A DNA stretch of 64,000 nt from Fundicoccus sp052116145. Lineage in GTDB: Bacteria; Bacillota; Bacilli; Lactobacillales; Aerococcaceae. The stretch spans positions 124,001-188,000 of the forward strand of contig NZ_JBQKLQ010000003.1 in assembly GCF_052116145.1 (NCBI RefSeq), in the 5' to 3' direction. Below the pieces are notes generated by a model. It worked only from the letters and a program-made list of their open reading frames with translations, was not told the origin of the DNA and made no database searches. This document shows positions 25,088 through 33,817 of this stretch, piece after piece (position 1 is the first letter of the stretch; each line of letters opens with the position of its first letter). A program made the translations under genes and the position numbers.

Positions 25088-26551
25088 CTACTTCATCGTA
25101 ATCTTACATACAACCGGTAATTCACTTCGTAGCTCCGGACATTGAATATGCAAACCCTCGTGATCTTTAGTCCACGAAAGCTCCCCCTCATAACCCAGTA
25201 CTTCAACAGCTTGAAGAATACCGTGGAATTCAGGTTTATTTTGATCAGCAGATTCAGCGAGTGAACGAATCACCACTGTACCATCTGTTGGTGCCTCTAA
25301 TACAAAAGCATACAAGGCTTCCCCTTTAACAGTAAAACGAATGTCTTCAGACGTATAAGACTTCACATTAGCCTCTTGGAATTGACCAGAAAAGACTTCC
25401 GTTGGCCCCTCACCAGACTGACGCCAAGGCTTGCTATCATAAATTCCTTCCCCATTGACTGCCAGCCAAGCGCCAATATCTTCTAAAATCTGTTGATCTT
25501 TTGCTGGAATCGAACCATCACCTTTGGGCCCCACATTCAATAATAAGTTCCCATTTTTGCTGACAACTTCAATTAAATCATGAAGAATCTCCTTTGTCTC
25601 TTTGTAATCCAAAGTAGACGTGTAACACCATGAGTTTCGAGCAATTGCCGTATCCGTTTGCCAGTAAAAGGGTTGAGCTTCCGCAAATTTCCCGCGCTCA
25701 ATTTCAACAATGCCGCTACCAAACATCATCGCATCATGCTTATAACAAATACCGACGGGCTTGCCCCACTCAATGCCACGATTATAATAATAGGCCGCTA
25801 GCAATTGTAAGTGTTCTTTAAAAGCATCGTGTTGAATCCACCAATCAAAGTACAACAGCTCCGGTTGATAATTATCAATTAATTCTACCGTTCTAAATAA
25901 CCAATCTTCTAAATACTCGTCACTTGGATAAGGTTGACTAAATAAATCTTGATTATCCGGCTCTGGCATGGCTGGCCAATAAAAATCGCCTTTTTCCATC
26001 GGCTCTTTGATGTCGCTGTCAAATTCTTGACCATGCCCCATAAAGAACCAATGCTCGGCCCGATGGGATGACGTACAAAAATGTAGATCGACCTCTTCAA
26101 AGGCCGTCTTTAATTCTCCAAGAATATCCTTCTTCGGTCCCATCTTCACCACGTTCCAATCAGACAACTGACTGTCATACATTTGAAACCCATCATGATG
26201 TTCGGCCACTTGGAAGACATACTGAGCACCCGCCTTTTTCAACAAGTCTGCCCATTCCTTCGCTGCAAATTTTTCCGCAGTAAACATCGGAATAAACTCT
26301 TTATATCCAAATTCCTTGTGCGGTCCATATGTCTCCACGTGATGCGCAAATTCAGGATGGTCCTCAATATACATGTTCCGCGAATACCATTCATTATTAA
26401 AAGCCGGCACACTATACAAGCCCCAGTGAATGAAAATCCCAAACTTGGCACCCTTGAACCAAGCCGGTATCTCAAACTTACCTAAAGACTGCCAATCCGG
26501 CGTATAAGGCCCCTGATTAGCCACTTGTTTAATCTGATCCATTGTTATCAT
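25088..26551 (-). CDS. GH29 alpha-L-fucosidase
   Basis: 487 residues, cytoplasmic (no signal peptide). Family signatures: WFKGAKFGIFIHWGLYSVPA (31-50), AEHHDGFQMYDS (116-127) and the nucleophile Asp236 in ELLYFDWWI; C-terminal beta-sandwich from about 380. The acid/base glutamate of GH29 is poorly conserved and was not located. The ATG overlaps the stop of the esterase gene before it (ATGA) and has AAAGGAG eight bases upstream. It is the last gene of the LplB-LplC-binding protein-esterase-fucosidase operon. The substrate could be fucosylated xyloglucan or a host glycan; the sequence alone does not say. Confidence 0.92.
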   Translation of the reverse strand: MITMDQIKQVANQGPYTPDWQSLGKFEIPAWFKGAKFGIFIHWGLYSVPAFNNEWYSRNMYIEDHPEFAHHVETYGPHKEFGYKEFIPMFTAEKFAAKEWADLLKKAGAQYVFQVAEHHDGFQMYDSQLSDWNVVKMGPKKDILGELKTAFEEVDLHFCTSSHRAEHWFFMGHGQEFDSDIKEPMEKGDFYWPAMPEPDNQDLFSQPYPSDEYLEDWLFRTVELIDNYQPELLYFDWWIQHDAFKEHLQLLAAYYYNRGIEWGKPVGICYKHDAMMFGSGIVEIERGKFAEAQPFYWQTDTAIARNSWCYTSTLDYKETKEILHDLIEVVSKNGNLLLNVGPKGDGSIPAKDQQILEDIGAWLAVNGEGIYDSKPWRQSGEGPTEVFSGQFQEANVKSYTSEDIRFTVKGEALYAFVLEAPTDGTVVIRSLAESADQNKPEFHGILQAVEVLGYEGELSWTKDHEGLHIQCPELRSELPVVCKITMK

Positions 26552-27213
26552 CGGTTAGTCTCCTTTATGCCCACAGTTTCAAGCCATGTTTGTGCAATTA
26601 ACAAATGCCCTGCCAAAGAAGGATGCACACGGTCGCTACTTAACACGTAAGACGACTGATGACGCAAAAACTCGTCCACCTTCGCCTGAACATTGCCATA
26701 GGGAAGTTGATATTCCTCCGCTAATTTCTCAACAACACCCCGATAAGCATCAACTTGCTGACGCATCGCATCCTCCAAATGACTCTCCACCATAAAAGGC
26801 GACAACAGAATCATCCCCTTAACTGTCGGTATCGTTTGGTCTAACAAACGACGGTAGCACGCCTCAAACTCCTCAATGGACACAAGCGGCACTTGGGCAA
26901 ATGTCCCATCGAAATGACGCCAGACATCATTCACACCAATCATGACCGTAATCCAATCAGCATTAAACGCCAAAGCATCTGCTGACCAACGCTGCCCTAA
27001 ATCAACAATTGTATTGCCACTTACTCCCCGATTGACCACCATTAACGCTTCTTCTGGCAACAAAGCCGTCGTATACGCATTCAACAAATTGACATAACCG
27101 TCTCCCCATGAACCCCAACCTGCCGGCATCGCCTCATATAAACGGTTACTATCGGTGATGGAGTCACCCATAAATAAAAGTCGATCGCCCTTGTCAAATA
27201 ACCATTGCCCCAT
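26548..27213 (-). CDS. GDSL/SGNH-family hydrolase (putative carbohydrate esterase)
   Basis: 221 residues, cytoplasmic. Block I MGDSITDS gives nucleophile Ser18, block II contains the Gly of NRGVSGNT, block III GVNDVW the Asn, and block V DRVHPS the Asp194/His197 pair, so the catalytic set is complete. In this operon removal of acetyl groups from imported oligosaccharides is a reasonable guess. I use the ATG at 27213 (MGQWLF) because GAGGAGG lies about ten bases before it; a longer frame of 14 more codons would put the ribosome binding site inside the gene. Confidence 0.88.
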   Translation of the reverse strand: MGQWLFDKGDRLLFMGDSITDSNRLYEAMPAGWGSWGDGYVNLLNAYTTALLPEEALMVVNRGVSGNTIVDLGQRWSADALAFNADWITVMIGVNDVWRHFDGTFAQVPLVSIEEFEACYRRLLDQTIPTVKGMILLSPFMVESHLEDAMRQQVDAYRGVVEKLAEEYQLPYGNVQAKVDEFLRHQSSYVLSSDRVHPSLAGHLLIAQTWLETVGIKETNR

Positions 27214-27245
27214 CCTATTGACTACCTCCTCAAACTTAATAGCAA

Positions 27246-27280
27246 GAAGAGGCATGCCGACACTTTGGCATACCTACTTC
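27246..27280 (-). other. Hairpin between the binding-protein and esterase genes
   Basis: GAAGAGGCATGCC (27246-27258) pairs with GGCATACCTACTTC (27267-27280) with small defects. It has no strong T run, so it may act as a partial terminator or RNA-stability stem that keeps binding-protein mRNA more abundant than the enzyme mRNAs downstream. Confidence 0.45.
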
Positions 27281-27366
27281 TCAAATAATTTAATACCCTC
27301 AGTCCAAAATAGCCCTCAAAACTTCTCGGCGCTAACTGAAGAAGCTCAATTCTTCATCATTAAAAC

Positions 27367-29127
27367 TTATTCTGTTTCACCAAATTCTTCTGCTACAAAT
27401 TCACGTCTTTCATTTTGCTCCTGAGCATTTGCCATATCCACTTCTAAGACTTGTTCATAACCTAAGCCATTCGCAATATCTTGCATTTCAGCTAATAAAG
27501 TATTGAACTCTTCTTCGTCATTGGCAAATACCATGCGCCAAGAATACTCAACGATTGTTGATTTCACTTGATTACGTAATGTCGAAATTTCAGAACTATC
27601 TTCTGGAGCGACATAACTTGCACCTGGCGCGACTAAGATTTGATCATTTTCCTCTAAATACTCAACAGTAGATAAAGCGCCACCCATGTGTTCAGACCAA
27701 TCTTCTTGGACTGGATTCATATTATCGGTTAAGAAACTTTCCCACATCGTGTAGGCATAAGCATGACCAGTGTTAGGGTTAGTATCAATCGGCAATACGG
27801 CATTGACGTTCAACGCTGAGACGCCATCTTTATAAGTGCCACCACCCCATTCAGCTGGAACATCTGCATCACCATCCAATAATGCTTGCTCACCAAACTC
27901 AGTTAAGACAGGTGTGTCATCTTGCATTTCCCAAGTTAAACCTTCAGGCCCACTACTTCCGCTCGTTTGAGCAGCATTCGACAGAACTCCTTCTGGTGAA
28001 TATAACCAGTCAATAAAGGCAGCAATACGTTCTGGGTCTTCTGCATTTGAACCAATCCCGATAAATTGTGTTGCACCATACACTTCAGCACCATAAGAGA
28101 AAATCTCTTGATCTTGAATAGGTGCTAACATAAATCCTTTACCGTCGGTTAAGTTTGTTGTTGTATTATAAGCTGCTTGACCTAACCATGGCCACCAAGA
28201 GTAAAGCACTTGACCACTTTGGAATTTCGCAAATAATGTATCATAGTTTTGAGTCGTTGACTCTGGATCGACTAAGCCCATTTGATTGGCATCAAAATAT
28301 AATTTTAGTGCTCGAATATATTCAGAATCACTATCTAAAATACTTTGATAATCCGAACCATCTGCTTTAGCAATAACAAAGCCAACCTCATCATAGCCAT
28401 ACAGTGTTAGCAATTGCTTCGCATTGTTCATGTAGTTACCGTCCCAGTCACCAAATAGTGAGAAGCCATATACTTTTTGCCCATCTTCAGTGGTTGGGTT
28501 CGCTTCTTGCATTTCTTTGAGGACAGGTAAAATATCTTCTAACGTTTCAATTTCTGGGTAATCTAAATCATCATATAAATCCCAGCGAATATATGCCCCA
28601 TAGTTTAAGTCTAATCCTTCAGAAGGATCTGTGGATTTCAAGTTAGAAACTTGAGTTGGGAAACCATAAATACCATCTGTACCCTCATTTAGATTTTGAA
28701 CTGCAGCATCAAAATTTTGCAGATTTTCCATACTGTCATAAAATTCACTGGCATCATATAATAAGCCCGCTTGAATCAATTCATTATATTGTTGCCCTCT
28801 ATCAACGATGATTAAGTCTCCCAAATCGCCTGCGGCTGTACGTGTTTGGTATAAAGTATCGCCATTACCCGCAACGTTTGGCGCAATCACATTTAATTCC
28901 ATATTGAATTTGTCTTTTACTATTTTGCCGAACCAACCTTCTTGAATCCCCATATAGTTCGCTAAACCATCAAAGACGTCAATGGTAATTGTTTCCGCGT
29001 ATGGATTATCTTCGGTTACTTCCGTTGTGTCGTTAGCTTCCGATGCGTCTGATCCGCATGCTGCTAATGTTCCTACCACTGTGATTGCTAATAAACTTGT
29101 TGCTGTTTTTCTAAGCCATTTACTCAT
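27367..29127 (-). CDS. LplA-like extracellular sugar-binding lipoprotein
   Basis: 586 residues, large family 1 binding protein of the LplA/YtcQ type. The signal peptide has a clear lipobox, GTLAAC, with the lipidated Cys24, followed by an acidic linker. It is the surface receptor for the two permeases encoded just upstream in the operon (gap 21 bp). AAGGA lies before the ATG. With the esterase and fucosidase downstream, an oligosaccharide with fucose and possibly acetyl groups is the likely ligand (inference). Confidence 0.9.
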   Translation of the reverse strand: MSKWLRKTATSLLAITVVGTLAACGSDASEANDTTEVTEDNPYAETITIDVFDGLANYMGIQEGWFGKIVKDKFNMELNVIAPNVAGNGDTLYQTRTAAGDLGDLIIVDRGQQYNELIQAGLLYDASEFYDSMENLQNFDAAVQNLNEGTDGIYGFPTQVSNLKSTDPSEGLDLNYGAYIRWDLYDDLDYPEIETLEDILPVLKEMQEANPTTEDGQKVYGFSLFGDWDGNYMNNAKQLLTLYGYDEVGFVIAKADGSDYQSILDSDSEYIRALKLYFDANQMGLVDPESTTQNYDTLFAKFQSGQVLYSWWPWLGQAAYNTTTNLTDGKGFMLAPIQDQEIFSYGAEVYGATQFIGIGSNAEDPERIAAFIDWLYSPEGVLSNAAQTSGSSGPEGLTWEMQDDTPVLTEFGEQALLDGDADVPAEWGGGTYKDGVSALNVNAVLPIDTNPNTGHAYAYTMWESFLTDNMNPVQEDWSEHMGGALSTVEYLEENDQILVAPGASYVAPEDSSEISTLRNQVKSTIVEYSWRMVFANDEEEFNTLLAEMQDIANGLGYEQVLEVDMANAQEQNERREFVAEEFGETE

Positions 29128-29148
29128 TTTTTTCCTTCTTTCTCAAAT

Positions 29149-30099
29149 TTATCCTTTAACTGCACCCAACATAATACCTTTTACAAAATACTTCTGAAAT
29201 AGTGGATAAATAAACATAATCGGTAACACCACAATGACTGAGATTGTCATCCGAATCGAAGTTGGCGTTTGTGACGTAGCTGCTGAAGCAATGCCCGCTA
29301 AAGACCCCGTCGTATTCTTCACCATTTGAGCCAGCGAGTTTGCTTGGTTGATATAGGTATATAGTAAATATTGTAAAGAATATAAGCTCTGATCTGTAAT
29401 ATATAATAACGTATCTTGGAATGAATTCCACTGAGCAACCGCTGAGAAAATCGCAACTGTTGCAAGAATTGGTGTACAGTTTGGCAAGATGACTTTAAAG
29501 AACACTTGCAGAATGTTCGCACCATCAATTTCAGCTGCTTCTTGTAAAGAACGCGGAATAGATTCGATGTAAGTCTTTACCAAAATAATATTAAAAGGCT
29601 GAACAATTGCGGGTAAAATGTATACCCAGAAACTATTCGTTAAGCCAAGTGTTTTCATGGTTATAAACATAGGGATCAAACCAGCATTGAAATACATTGT
29701 AATAATGATGAATCGGTACCAGAATTGACGTTTCCACATTTTCTCTTGCGTAAACATAAAGCCCAAAAAGGCAGATGCCAAAACTGTTGTAACCGTACCA
29801 ATGACAGTTCGGGCAATTGAAACCGTCGCAGCTAAAGGTAAGCCTCTTAATTGTAATACTTGCCTATAGTTTTCAAGATGAAGCCCTTGTGGGAAAAATC
29901 TAATCTTACCTAGAGCACTTAAATCATTACTACTGATTGAGTTGATAATTAGGTAATAGAACGGATAGGCGCAAATTAAGGTGACCAATAAGAAAAACGT
30001 ATAGTTTAAGATATTAAAAATAATATCCCCTTTTGTTCTTTCTTGATTATTTTTCGTATGTCTTTTAAATCTTTTCTTCTTTTCGATAGACAAATCCAA
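29149..30099 (-). CDS. ABC sugar importer permease, LplC/YtcP type
   Basis: 316 residues, six predicted membrane helices after a basic N-terminus (EKKKRFKRHTKN). The EAA loop is EAAEIDGANILQVF. The start is a TTG at 30099, chosen because AAAGGAGG lies seven to eight bases upstream and no better in-frame ATG exists. It pairs with the LplB-type permease 15 bp before it. Confidence 0.9.
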   Translation of the reverse strand: MDLSIEKKKRFKRHTKNNQERTKGDIIFNILNYTFFLLVTLICAYPFYYLIINSISSNDLSALGKIRFFPQGLHLENYRQVLQLRGLPLAATVSIARTVIGTVTTVLASAFLGFMFTQEKMWKRQFWYRFIIITMYFNAGLIPMFITMKTLGLTNSFWVYILPAIVQPFNIILVKTYIESIPRSLQEAAEIDGANILQVFFKVILPNCTPILATVAIFSAVAQWNSFQDTLLYITDQSLYSLQYLLYTYINQANSLAQMVKNTTGSLAGIASAATSQTPTSIRMTISVIVVLPIMFIYPLFQKYFVKGIMLGAVKG

Positions 30100-30114
30100 T
30101 GTTCTTCCTCCTTT

Positions 30115-31056
30115 CTAGATAATTGATGTTCCTCTGATTTTTTTAGACGCGCCATTCACAATCGCAAGTAGCGCTACAGAAATTAAACTTTTCAGCATAC
30201 TGATCGCGGTAGCTAACGATAAACTATTGCTTCCCAAACCTAAATTATAAACATATAAATCTAAGACTTGAATGGTTTCTTTATTGAACGCGTTTTGGAA
30301 AACAAAATATTGTTCCATCCCGTTGTTCAATAAGTTGGCAATTGATAACATTAACATGACTAAGTAGGTTGGCATTAAAGCGGGTAAAGTAATATGACGC
30401 ATTAAGTCAAAGCGATTCGCTCCATCAATTCTGGCAGATTCATAAAGTTCTGGATCAATTCCCGAAATTCCTGCTAGATACATAATGGCTCCCCAACCTA
30501 AGCCTTTCCAAATGTTCCAAGCAGTCATCATTAACCATGTATGATTCCCGCTATCTAAGAAACGAACAGGGTCTGTCACAAAACCATATTCTTGTAACAA
30601 GGTATTAACTAGACCTGTTGTTGAGAATAAACTAAAGGCAATTGTATAAATTAAGACCCAACTGATAAAGTTTGGTAAGGTCGTTAAAGTCTGTACGATA
30701 TTTTTAAACCATTTGCTTTTGATCTCATTTAAGAATATCGCAAAAGCAACAGGTAAAATTGAGGTTGCTATTCCTAGAAAGCTCATTGCGAATGTGTTTT
30801 TTAAAACTTGGACAATTTGATCGATTTGTGTGGAACTAGAAACAAGTAACTTGAACCACCTTAATCCGACAAACTCACTTCCTTCGAGACCGAGTGCGGG
30901 CTTATAATCATACAATGAATAGATCCAGCCGTGTAATGGAAAGTATGAAAACAAGAAAACTAAAATAAGAAAAGGGACAATACATAAAAACATGATGAGT
31001 CCGTTTTTATTTTTTTTCTGTTTCGCACGGTCAGATAACTGCTTGTTCAACTCCAT
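30115..31056 (-). CDS. ABC sugar importer permease, LplB type
   Basis: 313 residues, six predicted membrane helices, EAA loop ESARIDGANRFDLM. GAGGAGG lies six bases before the ATG at 31056; an ATG six bases earlier touches the ribosome binding site, and a TTG frame extends further. First gene of the importer-esterase-fucosidase operon. Upstream are AAATTAG-type direct repeats and a cre-like palindrome. Confidence 0.9.
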   Translation of the reverse strand: MELNKQLSDRAKQKKNKNGLIMFLCIVPFLILVFLFSYFPLHGWIYSLYDYKPALGLEGSEFVGLRWFKLLVSSSTQIDQIVQVLKNTFAMSFLGIATSILPVAFAIFLNEIKSKWFKNIVQTLTTLPNFISWVLIYTIAFSLFSTTGLVNTLLQEYGFVTDPVRFLDSGNHTWLMMTAWNIWKGLGWGAIMYLAGISGIDPELYESARIDGANRFDLMRHITLPALMPTYLVMLMLSIANLLNNGMEQYFVFQNAFNKETIQVLDLYVYNLGLGSNSLSLATAISMLKSLISVALLAIVNGASKKIRGTSII

Positions 31057-31073
31057 TTTCATCCTCCTCAAGA

Positions 31074-31158
31074 TGTGAAACCGTTTTTACATTTTTATCG
31101 TAACATAGCCATTTATTTTTCTATCAGCTAAAAATAGATATCAATCAGTAAAAATTAG
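31074..31158 (-). promoter_or_regulatory. Control region of the first LplB operon: cre-like palindrome and AAATTAG-type repeats
   Basis: TGTGAAACCGTTTTTACA (31074-31091) is a near-palindrome with one extra base relative to the cre consensus. Further up, TAAAAATAG (31129-31137) and TAAAAATTAG (31149-31158) are direct half-sites about 21 bp apart, the same words and spacing as before the GH43 operon and the second LplB operon. A possible -10 (TACGAT, minus strand 31102-31097) has no good -35, as expected for an activator-dependent promoter. Confidence 0.5.
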
Positions 31159-31285
31159 TCATCTTGTTAGCGTTTTCCAAGAAGAATGCTTTTATGACAA
31201 GCTTTCTAGGTCTACCACAACTTTGGTAAGGCTTTCAAAAATCTGTTTTTGAGTATAGAATGAAGGAAAGAGGAGGAGTTAATCC

Positions 31286-31888
31286 ATGAAATTCAATCCA
31301 GATGGTCAATTATATAAACTAACAACAGTCACGACACAATTTATTTTTCTAAATCTCCTGTATATCCTATCTTGTCTGCCAATTATTACAATTGGTGTAG
31401 CCACTTCCGCCCTATTTGAGGTATTATTACGCTATGCAGACAATGAACGCGGTAATTTAATTCGAGATTATTTTCAAGCGATTAAAAGCAATTGGAAACA
31501 AGCGACCGCAGCTTTTGCTGTTTTATCCGTGCCGATCGCCCTATTAATTTACAGTAGTTCTTTTTGGTTCGGTGGCGGTACGATTCTGACCAGTATTATC
31601 GGTGTTGTCTCAGCCATCTTAGCTGCTTATTTCTTTGTAGTCTTAGCATTGAGCTTGTCCTTAATTGGCCGTTACAAGAATAGCCTAAAACAAACGCTAA
31701 AAAATGCTTTTCTTTTACCTGTTGCTGATCCCGTCCGATCTTTAGGCGTCTTATTGATTCCAGTCGTCCTATTTTGCCTAATGGTTCTGTTTCCAGGTTT
31801 TAGATTATTTTTACCACTTTTTGGTTTTGTATTGATTTGTTACTGCAGTGCATTTTTATTATTATCCATTTTTAAACGATGGAATTAA
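31286..31888 (+). CDS. YesL-like DUF624 membrane protein
   Basis: 200 residues with about five hydrophobic segments. YesL/DUF624 proteins accompany LplABC importers and YesMN sensors in Firmicutes; their function is not established. AGAGGAGG precedes the ATG. The sensor kinase gene follows after 12 bp. It is divergent from the LplB operon, sharing its 215-bp control region. A related 233-residue protein is encoded at 40607-41308. Confidence 0.8.
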   Translation: MKFNPDGQLYKLTTVTTQFIFLNLLYILSCLPIITIGVATSALFEVLLRYADNERGNLIRDYFQAIKSNWKQATAAFAVLSVPIALLIYSSSFWFGGGTILTSIIGVVSAILAAYFFVVLALSLSLIGRYKNSLKQTLKNAFLLPVADPVRSLGVLLIPVVLFCLMVLFPGFRLFLPLFGFVLICYCSAFLLLSIFKRWN

Positions 31889-31900
31889 CGAGGTTTTTCC

Positions 31901-33718
31901 ATGAAATTTTCATTTTTTCGAAAGTTGAGTCAATTTTCGATTCGTCAACAATTATTTATTATTTATATTCCTTTGGTTTTTCTTTCCACTGTGATAATTG
32001 GGCTTTATTTAGTCGTGGATTCGACCAATCAACTCACAGCCAATTACCAATATTTAGCTGAGTTGAATGCTCAACGCGTAAAGTCTGTGCTATTTGATAC
32101 GACGAATACGTTATACAACACCGTCTTTTCTTTATCGAATGATACCGAGTTAAGAGAGCTTTTATCCAGTCAGTTTGAAACGGATTTAGAGGCGATGGAA
32201 AGTATTGATGATTATCCTGCCGTTGAAGAAGCCCGTAAATACCAGACGTCGATCTCAGAATTAACCATTTACACGACTAATGAAAGCTTGCCAAATCATC
32301 GCTTTATCCAAGCGGCCAATAATAGTGTTCAAGAAACCGCTTGGTATCAACGGGCTATGACACAATCTAGTGCCTTCTTCGTGACTGATAATGAACAAGA
32401 AACGAATCGCTTAGTCTTAGTCAAGTCTTTGCCTTTACCCTTATCCGATGAAAAAGCCGTTTTGGTGATTCGTTTAGATTATAACTATTTACGAAATCGT
32501 CTCCGCAATTCTTCTTATTATCTTGAATTGCAATTAAACGATGATGTGATTTTTTACAGTGATCAACTTCAGCGAGTAGGGCAACCACTTAGTCTGGATT
32601 CAAACAAGCTGTTCCAAACACAACATGAGCAACGTGCCATTATCTCAGACAATACGCTCTCATCGAGCACGATTGATGATGTCATTCATATTTATTCGGC
32701 AGACTTTGAGGCGCACGATAACCTGAGAGAGAATCTGCTGCGTTGGGCGGCGATTGTTGGTGCTGTTGTCTTAATTACTTTCTTGATTGTTCTTTTATTT
32801 GCTCGCTTCTTTACTAATCGGATTCAGCAATTACAACAAGCCGTCAAACATGCGTCCATCGAAGATTACGACTTCTTCCAGAATATCAACGGTGACGATG
32901 AGATATCGCAAATTTCACGCGACTTCCATATCATCATTCAACGGATCAAGCGGAAGGAAGAAGAGATTTTCCAAGCTCGCATATCAGAACAAGAACTACT
33001 GACCCAACAACAGCAAATGGAATTCAGCATTCTTGCTGGACAGATTAACCCACATTTTCTATTCAATACGTTGGAGACTATCCGGATGACCGCATTAATT
33101 TCAGGCAATACGGATGTAGCTTACGCCATTCGTTTGTTAGCTACCTCAATGCGTAACACCCTAAAGACTCACGGCACCGAATTGGTCAGTCTAGAAGAAG
33201 AACTTGATGCGTTACACGTTTATGTAAAAATACAAAGATTACGTTTTGGCGACCGGGTCAACTTTTCTTATGCCGTTGATAATACCTTAGACCAAAAGAG
33301 AGCCATTCTTTTACCACTCTTGATTCAACCATTAGTCGAGAATTCAATCACTCATGGCTTAGAAAGTATCACCTATCCAGGTTATATCCGCCTAAATGTA
33401 GAGGTAAACGAAGAGGATATCATCATTACGGTTCAGGATAATGGCGTTGGCATTTCTGAAGAGGCTTTATGCCAACTTCAGGAAAAAATCAACACGCCTT
33501 CGACGACTTCTCAGAAAAACATTGGTTTAGCCAATGTGAACCAGCGTGCGTCCCTATTTTATGGCGAGGGGTATGGTTTAACAATAGACAGCACCGAAGG
33601 CCAGGGAACAACCGTTGTTTTAACTATTCGTGATCTTGGGCTGAAAGCCAAAACAAAACAAGTAAGCGTCAAAAAACTTGAGACTAGGGTAGACTTGCCC
33701 GATCAAGCCTCACAGTAA
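31901..33718 (+). CDS. yesM: YesM-type sensor histidine kinase
   Basis: 605 residues: membrane helix 1 (about 17-38), a large extracellular Cache-like sensor region, helix 2 (about 281-301), HAMP linker, then a histidine kinase domain of the YesM/LytS class with phospho-acceptor His385 in QINPHFLFNT, ending with the ATPase motifs VENSITHGL and DNGVGIS. It probably senses a sugar or loaded binding protein outside the cell and phosphorylates a YesN-type regulator. The nearest regulator gene (33818-35236) faces it from the other strand, which is unusual for such pairs. Confidence 0.93.
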   Translation: MKFSFFRKLSQFSIRQQLFIIYIPLVFLSTVIIGLYLVVDSTNQLTANYQYLAELNAQRVKSVLFDTTNTLYNTVFSLSNDTELRELLSSQFETDLEAMESIDDYPAVEEARKYQTSISELTIYTTNESLPNHRFIQAANNSVQETAWYQRAMTQSSAFFVTDNEQETNRLVLVKSLPLPLSDEKAVLVIRLDYNYLRNRLRNSSYYLELQLNDDVIFYSDQLQRVGQPLSLDSNKLFQTQHEQRAIISDNTLSSSTIDDVIHIYSADFEAHDNLRENLLRWAAIVGAVVLITFLIVLLFARFFTNRIQQLQQAVKHASIEDYDFFQNINGDDEISQISRDFHIIIQRIKRKEEEIFQARISEQELLTQQQQMEFSILAGQINPHFLFNTLETIRMTALISGNTDVAYAIRLLATSMRNTLKTHGTELVSLEEELDALHVYVKIQRLRFGDRVNFSYAVDNTLDQKRAILLPLLIQPLVENSITHGLESITYPGYIRLNVEVNEEDIIITVQDNGVGISEEALCQLQEKINTPSTTSQKNIGLANVNQRASLFYGEGYGLTIDSTEGQGTTVVLTIRDLGLKAKTKQVSVKKLETRVDLPDQASQ

Positions 33719-33758
33719 CAACTGCTTTTAATTGTCAACAGCTAACTAAAACTAAAAC

Positions 33759-33815
33759 AAAGAGAGTCTGACACAACAACGCGATAAGCGCTGAGTGCCA
33801 GACTCTCTTTTTATG
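33759..33815. terminator. Bidirectional terminator between convergent yesM and yesN
   Basis: AAAGAGAGTCTGACAC (33759-33774) pairs with GTGCCAGACTCTCTTT (33795-33810) with one mismatch; T-rich tails follow on both strands. Confidence 0.88.
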
Positions 33816-33817
33816 GC

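Noticed and set aside
27214..27255. Longer N-terminus of the GDSL esterase
   Set aside because: It would place the GAGGAGG ribosome binding site inside the coding region, and the added residues are not part of the SGNH fold.
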